Assembly (NCBI GenBank): GCA_035705495.1
Contig: DASSWB010000108.1
Location: forward strand, 1-20,914
Length of the DNA stretch: 20,914 bases
Direction: 5' to 3'
From: DASSWB01 sp035705495
GTDB taxonomy: Bacteria > Bacteroidota > Bacteroidia > Flavobacteriales > Flavobacteriaceae
How positions within the stretch are numbered: position 1 is the first letter of the stretch; every line of letters begins with the position of its first letter. The position numbers were made by a program, and so were the translations under genes. This document shows positions 7,004 through 14,726 of this stretch, piece after piece. The notes under the pieces are model-generated. The model had not been told where the DNA came from, searched no databases, and saw only the letters and a list, made by a program, of their open reading frames with translations.

Positions 7004-8026
7004 TTACATTTTTATCCGAGCTTTAGCGGTGATGGACAAATCGGCAAAATCGCCTTTTAAATATTTATGGTAGCCCGCAATTCCAATCATTGCGGCATTA
7101 TCTGTGGTATATTGAAATTTTGGAATAAAGACCTCCCAACCTTTTGTTTTTTCAGCTTCTTTTAAAGCATTTCGAATTCCGCTGTTTGCAGAAACACCAC
7201 CGCCAATTGCAATCCGTTTGATTCCTGTTTGCTTTACCGCTTCTTTGAGTTTTTCCATTAAAATACCGATAATAGTGTATTGAATGGAGGCGCAAATATC
7301 CACCAAATTTTCTTTTATAAAATCGGGGTTATTTTTTGTTTCCTTCTGAATAAAATAAAGAATTGCAGTTTTCAATCCGCTGAAACTGAAGTTCAATCCG
7401 TCAACTTTCGGTTTGGTGAACTTGAATGCCTTCGGATTTCCTTGTTGTGCATATTTATCGATTAAATGACCTGCAGGATATGGCAATCCCAGAATTTTTC
7501 CACTTTTGTCATAAGCTTCACCAACAGCATCATCCAAGGTTTCTCCAATGACTTCCATTTCAAAATAATTGGTAACTTTTACAATTTGTGTATGTCCGCC
7601 ACTAATTGTCATTGCCAAAAATGGAAACTCCGGTTTTTTTGTGTTTTCTTCGTCTATAAAATGAGCCAAAATGTGCGCTTGCATGTGGTTGACATCAATC
7701 AATGGAACGCCCAAACCCAAGGCCATTGATTTTGCAAAGGAAGTTCCAACCAATAAAGAACCCATTAATCCAGGTCCGCGTGTAAAAGCGATTGCGGATA
7801 TCTCTTTTTTGTCGATATTTGCTTGGGAAATTGCTTCATGAATCACGGGAACAATATTTTGTTGATGTGCCCTGGATGCAAGTTCGGGAACAACACCGCC
7901 GTATTTTTCATGGATTTCTTGTGTCGCTACAATGTTGGATAATATTTTATCGTTACATAAAACAGCGGCAGCGGTATCATCGCAAGAAGATTCTATGGCA
8001 AGGATGTAAGTGTTTTGTGAAGCCAT
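7004..8026 (-). CDS. tsaD: tRNA N6-adenosine threonylcarbamoyltransferase TsaD
   Basis: TsaD (Kae1/Gcp/YgjD family) transfers the threonylcarbamoyl group from threonylcarbamoyl-AMP to A37 of ANN-decoding tRNAs, acting with TsaB and TsaE in bacteria; it is essential in many species. The 340-residue length is standard for the bacterial form. Visible motifs are IESSCDDT (11-18), the metal-binding pair H114 and H118 in VNHMQAHIL, SGGHTQ (142-147), GGGVSAN in the nucleotide-binding lobe and the third metal ligand D309 in TTDNAAMIG. It is the first gene of the minus-strand operon and diverges from tamB. Confidence 0.97.
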   Translation of the reverse strand: MASQNTYILAIESSCDDTAAAVLCNDKILSNIVATQEIHEKYGGVVPELASRAHQQNIVPVIHEAISQANIDKKEISAIAFTRGPGLMGSLLVGTSFAKSMALGLGVPLIDVNHMQAHILAHFIDEENTKKPEFPFLAMTISGGHTQIVKVTNYFEMEVIGETLDDAVGEAYDKSGKILGLPYPAGHLIDKYAQQGNPKAFKFTKPKVDGLNFSFSGLKTAILYFIQKETKNNPDFIKENLVDICASIQYTIIGILMEKLKEAVKQTGIKRIAIGGGVSANSGIRNALKEAEKTKGWEVFIPKFQYTTDNAAMIGIAGYHKYLKGDFADLSITAKARIKM

Positions 8027-8063
8027 TAAATTTATTGGGCAGGATAATTGTTAAAGTTTGTTG

Positions 8064-8090
8064 CAAAGTTAAAACATAAAAGCATATCAA
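8064..8090 (-). promoter_or_regulatory. Predicted promoter of the tsaD operon
   Basis: On the minus strand a perfect -7 box TAACTTTG (8071-8064) is preceded by TTG (8090-8088) with 16 bases between, one short of the usual 17-23 range. The predicted start would give a leader of about 30 bases before the tsaD ATG. The sites lie in the 98-bp tsaD/tamB divergent region, so they overlap the tamB leader. Confidence 0.45.
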
Positions 8091-8124
8091 AAAATTTCTC
8101 AAAATATTAAGTCGGGTACTCTTA

Positions 8125-11100
8125 GTGCTGATATTGCTTTTTATTACCCTTCTTATCATTTTTGCCATTCCCTGCGTTCAAACAGCGGCCGGCAGAAAAC
8201 TCACCACTACTTTAAATAAGGATTACGACGTTAATGTTTCCGTCGAGAAAATTAAAATCTCCTATTGGGGAGAAATACAGCTTCAAGAAATTTTGGCCCT
8301 TGATCATCACAATGATACACTTATTCATGCTTCTGAAATAAATACTTCGCTATTGAGCTTGACACTGCTTATAGAAAACACACCTAATTTTGGAAGTACT
8401 TCAGCACAAGATTTAAAACTTTATATGAAACGTTATAAAGGTGAAGAATCTGATAACCTGAATATTTTTATCGAAAAATTCAGCACTACGCCCACGGGAC
8501 AACCAAGTAATTTCAAAATGTACATGGATAATGTGACTGTAGAAAACGGAAAGTTTCACTATACAGATGAAAACCTGGAAAATCCGCGTGTAATTTATTT
8601 GGATGATCTTTATATAAATGGTGACAATTTGGCTATTGAAGGACCAGAAGTTTCGGTTGATGTTCAGCATTTAAGGACCAAGGAAAGCCGCGGACTTATT
8701 ATTGAAGATATGCAGACCAAATATTTTTATTCCCCAACGGGAATGAAAGCCGAGGAATTGGTGATACGCACGCCAAATTCTTATATCAATGGAACTGTTA
8801 TTTTGGATTATGAAAAAGGTGGTTTGGCCGATTTTGTTGAAAAAGTAGAAATTGTTGCCGATTTCGATGAAGCTTTGATTGCCACTTCGGATATTCATTT
8901 GTTTTACGACGGAATTGCAGATGACGAGTTTATCCAGATGTCAACCACGATAAAAGGGAAGTTGAACGATTTCAGTTTAATCGATGCTGAATTAACGGGA
9001 ATGGACCGGACACGTTTGGTGGGCAATATTGATTTAGAAGGAATCTTTTCTGAAAATCAAAAAAACTTTCAAGTTACCGGTCAACTGGATAACCTGGAAA
9101 CCAATTATTACGATCTTGTCAATTTGCTCCCCGAGGTTTTGGGTGATTTGTTGCCTATTCAATTAAGGGATTTTGGAAATGTAAAAATTGTTGGAGATGT
9201 TATTGCTACCAACACCGCAATCGATGCTGATGTAGCGGTTTCTTCGCATCTTGGCTCTGGTGAAGCTGACGTTGTTTTGACCAATTTAAATAATGCTGAA
9301 TTTGCCAATTATAGAGGAAATATTCGTGTAAACGACTTTAACTTGGGTAAATTGGTTGGAAACGAAGACTTGGGGAAAGTCAGTTTCAATTTAAATGTTG
9401 ACGGAAGCGGATTCAGTCAGAACTCACTGAACACGAAGTTGAACGGAAAGATTTCAAACCTTCGGTTTAATAATTACACATACAAAAACATAGAAATTTC
9501 CGGAATCTTAAAAAATCCGCTTTTCAATGGTCAATTTGTTTCGCGCGATCCAAACCTACAAGTGAAATTTGATGGTTTGGTAGATGTTTCCAAAAAAATA
9601 AATGTTTATGATTTTGAAGCATCCATTGCGTATGCGGATTTGAGGGCATTAAATTTCGTGAAGAAGGACAGCATTGCCATTTTCAAAGGAGACATTGCCA
9701 TGAATATGCTTGGGACCAATATCGACGATGCTTTTGGAACAATTTCTCTTGTCAACACCTCTTATCAGAAAAATCAGGAATTATATTCATTTTCTGATTT
9801 AGAAATAATTTCAAGTTTTGATGGTGAAGTGCGTACGATTGCCGTGAATTCCCCTGACGTTGTCAATGGCGAAGTGGAAGGGGTTTTCAAAATCGCTGAG
9901 GTAGGAGCGCTGTTTGAAAATGCAATAGGTTCTTTATATACCAATTATCGTCCAAATACGCTGACCACGAATCAGTGGTTGGAATTTGATTTTGATATTT
10001 ACAATAAAATAGTTGAAGTATTTATTCCCGACGTGCAACTGGAACCAACAACTTCGATCAGGGGAAGGGTAGAATCTGATGAATCTGAATTTCAGCTGAA
10101 TTTTAGATCCCCAAAAATTGAAGCATTTGAAAATGTACTTCAACAAGTAAATATTCAAGTTGATAATACCAACCCGCTGTTTAATACCTATGTGGAAATT
10201 GATAGCGTTTCCACAGGAATTTATAATTTTTCTGAATTCAATCTTATCAATGTAACGCTAAACGATACCTTGTTTATACGTTCCGAATTACGCGGCGGCC
10301 CTAAGAATGATGATATTTACAATTTGAACCTATATCATACAATTAACGAAAACAATAATTCCGTAGTCGGCATTCAACGATCTGATATAAAATTCAAGGA
10401 GCAAACTTGGCATATCAATGAAAATAACAATGCATCCAATAAAGTGGTTTTCAATAACGGATTTAAGGATTTTGTAGTTGATTCTTTGGTTTTAAGCCAT
10501 GCAGAAGAACAAATCAGCCTAAATGCAATTGTACGAGATACTACCTATAAAAATGTAAATGTCGATTTTAAAGATGTTGATTTAAGAAAAATCACTCCTG
10601 ACATAGACAGTCTTGATTTAAGTGGAATTGTTAATGGAGAATTGAATTTACTTCAAAAAGATGGCGCTTATTACCCTAATTCAACAGTGAAAATAAGTTC
10701 CTTGACCATGAACGATATTTTTCTCGGAAATTTGAATGTCAACGTTGAAGGAAATGAAAACCTCACGAATTACCGTGTGAATACGATATTGCGAAATACA
10801 GGAATGGAATCTTTAACCGCAATCGGCGAAATTGATGTGACAGGTGAGGAGCCAAGTATCGATCTCGACGTAGCACTCAATGAATTCAATATTGAACCTT
10901 TTAGTCCGTTGGGTGGAGATGCTATAAGTAACATGCGCGGGCTCGTTTCTGGCGAAGCCAAGGTAACCGGAAATTATAAAAATCCCGATATTACTGGTCG
11001 GTTGACATTGGAAAAAGCAGGGTTGATGATTCCCGTTTTAAATGTGGATTTTGCCATAAATGAAGGTGCCGTGGTGACGTTGCAGGATCAGCAATTTAAT

Positions 11101-12525
11101 TTTAATGATATTCTTGTTTCGGATACAAAATATAAAACCACTGCGAATTTGGACGGCACAATTTCTCACCAGAATTTTTCAGAATGGGAAATGGATCTAG
11201 ATTTAAGCACAAATAGACTTCTCGTTCTGGATACAGAAGCAGAGGAAGACGCACTTTACTACGGAACAGGATTTATAAGTGGAAGTGCGGATTTATATGG
11301 TCCCTTTGATGAATTGGTGATAGATGTGGAAGCAACCACCGAAAGAGGAACAGAATTTATAATTCCTTTGAGCAACACAGAAACTATAGGAGATAATTCC
11401 TTTATTCATTTTTTGAGTCCCGAGGAAAAAGCTGCCAAACTTGCTGGAGAAGAAATTTATGTGGAGGAAGAAAAAGGGCTTGAACTGAATTTTGAATTGG
11501 ATGTTACAGATGATGCCGTCGTTGAAATAGTGGTTGATCCCGCAAGTGGAAGTACCTTACGGGGGAAAGGAGCGGGAACACTTTTGATGGAAATCAATAC
11601 CAATGGGAAATTCAATATGTGGGGGGATTTTATTGTGTATGAAGGTGTTTATAATTTTAAATATGCCGGACTCATCCAGAAAGTTTTTCAAGTACAATCG
11701 GGCGGAAACATTAACTGGAACGGAAGCCCGGAAAAGGCAGAGTTGGATGTAAGTGCGATTTACAGAACCGAAGCCAATCCAGCGGTTTTGTTGGAAAATC
11801 CTTCTTTGAATCGAAAAATTCCTGTTGAAGTGGAAATCCTTCTTAATGGGCAAATAGAACAACCCGATATTACGTTCGACATAAACTTTCCGAATGTAAG
11901 TTCAGTGGTAAGTTCTGAGCTGGAATATAGGATGGAGGATCGATCCAGTCGTGAAATACAAGCACTTTCGTTGGTAACACAAGGTAGTTTTTACAGTGAA
12001 GCTGCAATAGGGCAAAACGCCATAACAGGAAATTTGGCCGAGCGTGCTTCCGGATTGGTAAGCGGAATTTTTGAAGATGAAGATGGAATTTTTGAAGTTG
12101 GTGTAAACTACTCTCAAGGTTTGCGTACTCCAGATCAGGAAACTGCAGATCAATTCGGATTAACATTGTCAACGCAAATAAGTAACAGGGTTTTAATCAA
12201 CGGAAAAGTAGGAGTTCCTATTGGTGGAGTGACTGAATCTGTGGTGGTAGGTGATGTTCAGGTGGATTTCCTCTTGAACGAAGAAGGAACTTTAAGGGCA
12301 AAAATATTCAATAGGCAGAATGACATTCAATATATTGGTGAAGAATTGGGATATACACAAGGAGTTGGTTTATCTTATTATGTCGATTTTGATACGTTCA
12401 AAGAATTGATTTATAAAATTCTGAACAAGGAGATGAAACGCGAAGAAGAAGTGCAAATGACGAGAGAGGAAGTCATGGAAAAATCTGTTGCTCCCGAATA
12501 TCTCACCTTTCCAAAGGAAGATTAA
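8125..12525 (+). CDS. tamB: TamB-family (AsmA-like) translocation/assembly module protein
   Basis: This giant envelope protein (1466 residues from the GTG) has an N-terminal membrane anchor (LILLFITLLIIFAIPCVQT), a very long region of repeating beta-strands expected to form a hydrophobic groove across the periplasm, and a C-terminal TamB/DUF490 domain (about 1000-1430, including GKGAGTLLMEINTNGKFNMW, then YNFKYAGLIQKVFQVQSGG, and IPVEVEILLNGQIEQPDITF). Family members link inner and outer membranes and are implicated in phospholipid transport and outer-membrane protein assembly. The GTG at 8125 is the first canonical start in frame, yet 15 open codons before it encode a basic KHIKKFLKILSR segment typical of this anchor, so the true start may lie upstream at a non-canonical codon. 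No BamA/TamA partner is in view. It diverges from tsaD and converges on the symporter with a 21-base gap and no obvious terminator. Confidence 0.92.
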   Translation: MLILLFITLLIIFAIPCVQTAAGRKLTTTLNKDYDVNVSVEKIKISYWGEIQLQEILALDHHNDTLIHASEINTSLLSLTLLIENTPNFGSTSAQDLKLYMKRYKGEESDNLNIFIEKFSTTPTGQPSNFKMYMDNVTVENGKFHYTDENLENPRVIYLDDLYINGDNLAIEGPEVSVDVQHLRTKESRGLIIEDMQTKYFYSPTGMKAEELVIRTPNSYINGTVILDYEKGGLADFVEKVEIVADFDEALIATSDIHLFYDGIADDEFIQMSTTIKGKLNDFSLIDAELTGMDRTRLVGNIDLEGIFSENQKNFQVTGQLDNLETNYYDLVNLLPEVLGDLLPIQLRDFGNVKIVGDVIATNTAIDADVAVSSHLGSGEADVVLTNLNNAEFANYRGNIRVNDFNLGKLVGNEDLGKVSFNLNVDGSGFSQNSLNTKLNGKISNLRFNNYTYKNIEISGILKNPLFNGQFVSRDPNLQVKFDGLVDVSKKINVYDFEASIAYADLRALNFVKKDSIAIFKGDIAMNMLGTNIDDAFGTISLVNTSYQKNQELYSFSDLEIISSFDGEVRTIAVNSPDVVNGEVEGVFKIAEVGALFENAIGSLYTNYRPNTLTTNQWLEFDFDIYNKIVEVFIPDVQLEPTTSIRGRVESDESEFQLNFRSPKIEAFENVLQQVNIQVDNTNPLFNTYVEIDSVSTGIYNFSEFNLINVTLNDTLFIRSELRGGPKNDDIYNLNLYHTINENNNSVVGIQRSDIKFKEQTWHINENNNASNKVVFNNGFKDFVVDSLVLSHAEEQISLNAIVRDTTYKNVNVDFKDVDLRKITPDIDSLDLSGIVNGELNLLQKDGAYYPNSTVKISSLTMNDIFLGNLNVNVEGNENLTNYRVNTILRNTGMESLTAIGEIDVTGEEPSIDLDVALNEFNIEPFSPLGGDAISNMRGLVSGEAKVTGNYKNPDITGRLTLEKAGLMIPVLNVDFAINEGAVVTLQDQQFNFNDILVSDTKYKTTANLDGTISHQNFSEWEMDLDLSTNRLLVLDTEAEEDALYYGTGFISGSADLYGPFDELVIDVEATTERGTEFIIPLSNTETIGDNSFIHFLSPEEKAAKLAGEEIYVEEEKGLELNFELDVTDDAVVEIVVDPASGSTLRGKGAGTLLMEINTNGKFNMWGDFIVYEGVYNFKYAGLIQKVFQVQSGGNINWNGSPEKAELDVSAIYRTEANPAVLLENPSLNRKIPVEVEILLNGQIEQPDITFDINFPNVSSVVSSELEYRMEDRSSREIQALSLVTQGSFYSEAAIGQNAITGNLAERASGLVSGIFEDEDGIFEVGVNYSQGLRTPDQETADQFGLTLSTQISNRVLINGKVGVPIGGVTESVVVGDVQVDFLLNEEGTLRAKIFNRQNDIQYIGEELGYTQGVGLSYYVDFDTFKELIYKILNKEMKREEEVQMTREEVMEKSVAPEYLTFPKED

Positions 12526-12546
12526 TTCCTTCTGAATTTTTTCGGC

Positions 12547-14274
12547 TTACAAATATTTTTTTCGGGCTTTAATTAGGAAAATCGTACAGATAATTGTTAC
12601 ACTCGAACTCACAATTGCCAAACCGGTATCTCCATAAATAAAATATCCCGTTCCGAACAGCATTGCATAAACACCAATCACACCTGCGAAAAAAGCCAGT
12701 ATTTTATAACCAAAGTTGTGAAATTTTCCTTCATTTCTGAATACGAGATTTTCAAATTTATCAATGGTTTCCTTTTTGGAAGGATTTGTGAGTAAGGTTA
12801 CTGTAACCCAAGCAATCGTTGTTACAACAACACCAAAAACGAGTTGCCAATGAGAAGCCATTTCGAAAACAGGCGTTTCCATTTTTCCGTTTATAAAAAA
12901 GAACAAGGCAATCATGAAAGAAACCAGCATCGCTGTTATTTCACTATACGGATTTATCCTTCGCCAAAACCATCTAAGTATAAATAATAATCCTGTTCCT
13001 GCGCCTATTTGTAGTAGTAAATCAAATGCATCGCGAGCTTCTTCAAGAATTAAAGCTAAAAATCCGGCGCAAACCATCATTAGTAACGTGGAAAGTCGGC
13101 CAACGAATACTTTTTCTTTTTCAGAAGATTGTTTTCTGATGAAACGAGAATAAAAATCATTTACCACATAACTGCTTCCCCAGTTTAAATGTGTTGAAAT
13201 CGTACTCATAAAAGCCGCGATTAAGGAAGTAATCACCAATCCCAATAAACCTACTGGCAAGAATGTCAGCATAGCGGGATAAGCGAGATCGTGTTTCACG
13301 TAATCGGGATTTAGGTTTGGAAATGCCTGCCTCAAGCTTTCAAGATCGGGGAATAACACTAAAGACGCCAAACCAATAATAATCCAGGGCCACGGTCTAA
13401 GTGCATAATGTGCGACATTGAAAAACAGCGTCGCGAAAGTTGCATTTTTTTCATCTTTAGCGGCCAGCATTCTTTGTGCGATATAACCACCACCTCCTGG
13501 TTCGGCACCGGGATACCAAACACTCCACCATTGTACGGCAAGAGGAATGATCATGAGTGGAATAAAAATTTCAGGTTTTGAAAAATCGGGAAACATAGCG
13601 GTTTTTTCCAGAACATTTGGTTTTGCCAACATGTTTTCCAATCCGCCTATTTCGGGCATTTGTACAATATAAATTGTCGCCCAAACGCTTCCTATCATAG
13701 CGATTAAAAACTGAAAAAAATCGGTTAACAAAACACCTTTTAATCCGCCGAACATTGAATAAAAAACAGTGACTACCGACGCAATTAGCAAGGTTTGAAT
13801 TTCGGAAAAACCAAACATGACATGACCGATTTTAATTGCGGCCAAACAAACATTGGCCATAATTACAATATTGAAAAAAACACCAAGATATACTGCCCTG
13901 AAGCCTCTTAAAAATGCGGCACTTTTTCCGCTATAGCGCAATTCATAAAATTCCAGATCTGTAATAACTCCACTGCGTCGCCATAATTTTGAATAGAAAA
14001 AAACCGTGAGCATTCCAGTTAATAGGAAACTCCACCAGATCCAATTTCCATAAACACCTTCTTCCCGAATAAGACCCGCTACAAAATTTGGAGTATCAGC
14101 AGCAAAGGTTGTAGCCACCATTGAAACCCCTAAAAGCCACCATGGCATGTTTCTGTTGCTCAGAAAAAAGCTGGTGGAATCTTTTCCACTTTGTTTGGCA
14201 ACCAAAACACCGATGGACAAAGAAATGAGGAAGAAACCAATAATAATGAACCAATCTATTATGGAGAGAATCAT
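12547..14274 (-). CDS. Sodium:solute symporter family (SSS) protein
   Basis: The 575-residue membrane protein has about 13 hydrophobic helices and an early family signature: DSTSFFLSNRNMPWWLLGVS, then MVATTFAADTPNFVAGL, then TDLEFYELRYSGKSAAFLRG. Such proteins use the Na+ gradient to import sugars, amino acids, organic acids or similar solutes in a LeuT-like fold. The substrate cannot be predicted; a sugar-like or amino-acid-like solute is equally possible. It follows ridA by 59 bases on the same strand, so it may share that transcript, and converges on tamB. The ATG start at 14274 is well placed before the first helix. Confidence 0.92.
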   Translation of the reverse strand: MILSIIDWFIIIGFFLISLSIGVLVAKQSGKDSTSFFLSNRNMPWWLLGVSMVATTFAADTPNFVAGLIREEGVYGNWIWWSFLLTGMLTVFFYSKLWRRSGVITDLEFYELRYSGKSAAFLRGFRAVYLGVFFNIVIMANVCLAAIKIGHVMFGFSEIQTLLIASVVTVFYSMFGGLKGVLLTDFFQFLIAMIGSVWATIYIVQMPEIGGLENMLAKPNVLEKTAMFPDFSKPEIFIPLMIIPLAVQWWSVWYPGAEPGGGGYIAQRMLAAKDEKNATFATLFFNVAHYALRPWPWIIIGLASLVLFPDLESLRQAFPNLNPDYVKHDLAYPAMLTFLPVGLLGLVITSLIAAFMSTISTHLNWGSSYVVNDFYSRFIRKQSSEKEKVFVGRLSTLLMMVCAGFLALILEEARDAFDLLLQIGAGTGLLFILRWFWRRINPYSEITAMLVSFMIALFFFINGKMETPVFEMASHWQLVFGVVVTTIAWVTVTLLTNPSKKETIDKFENLVFRNEGKFHNFGYKILAFFAGVIGVYAMLFGTGYFIYGDTGLAIVSSSVTIICTIFLIKARKKYL

Positions 14275-14333
14275 AAGGACGATTTTAAAAATCTAAAGTA
14301 ATATAAACGCTGGTTGATTTTCAAACTAAAAAA

Positions 14334-14717
14334 TTAATCTTTAATCGCGATCATACTTATTTCGACATTTACAAACTTAGGTAAATTTGCAACCTCTACG
14401 GTTTCCCGTGCTGGCGCAGTTTCAGCGTTAAAATATTGGCCATAAACTTCATTAATTGCGGCAAAATTATTCATATCACTAATGAAAATCGAAGTTTTTA
14501 CAACGTTTTCGAAAGTCATTTCCGCAGCTTCCAAAACGGCTTTCATGTTTTCCATCACCTGTTTGGTTTCCGCAGCAATAGAGGAAATAACCAGTTCATT
14601 GGTTTTGGGATTGATTGCGATTTGCCCTGAGGTGTAAAGTGTATTTCCTGACAATATTGCCTGATTATAAGGACCAATAGGAGCGGGGGCTTTTTTGGAA
14701 GTAATGATTTTTTTCAT
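14334..14717 (-). CDS. ridA: RidA family 2-iminobutanoate/2-iminopropanoate deaminase
   Basis: RidA hydrolyses reactive enamine/imine intermediates released by PLP enzymes such as threonine dehydratase, protecting other PLP enzymes. The 127-residue length is exactly typical. Conserved features are PIGPYNQA (13-20), LYTSGQIAINP (27-37), the substrate-carboxylate-binding Arg in PARETVEVANLPK (R104) and the catalytic-site Glu in VNVEISMIAI (E119), so it belongs to the active RidA subgroup. It lies nine bases after lptD, an odd partner functionally, and probably shares its transcript. Confidence 0.95.
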   Translation of the reverse strand: MKKIITSKKAPAPIGPYNQAILSGNTLYTSGQIAINPKTNELVISSIAAETKQVMENMKAVLEAAEMTFENVVKTSIFISDMNNFAAINEVYGQYFNAETAPARETVEVANLPKFVNVEISMIAIKD

Positions 14718-14726
14718 TTCAAAAAT

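Noticed and set aside
11557..12172. Minus-strand open frames of 83-101 codons
   Set aside because: They are antisense to the conserved C-terminal domain of tamB and overlap one another, so they are shadows of tamB.
14275..14333. Terminator or promoter between ridA and the symporter (GATTTTAAAAATC)
   Set aside because: The palindrome is all A/T in its core and lacks a GC stem, and the nearest -7-like string has a mismatch with no -33 partner.
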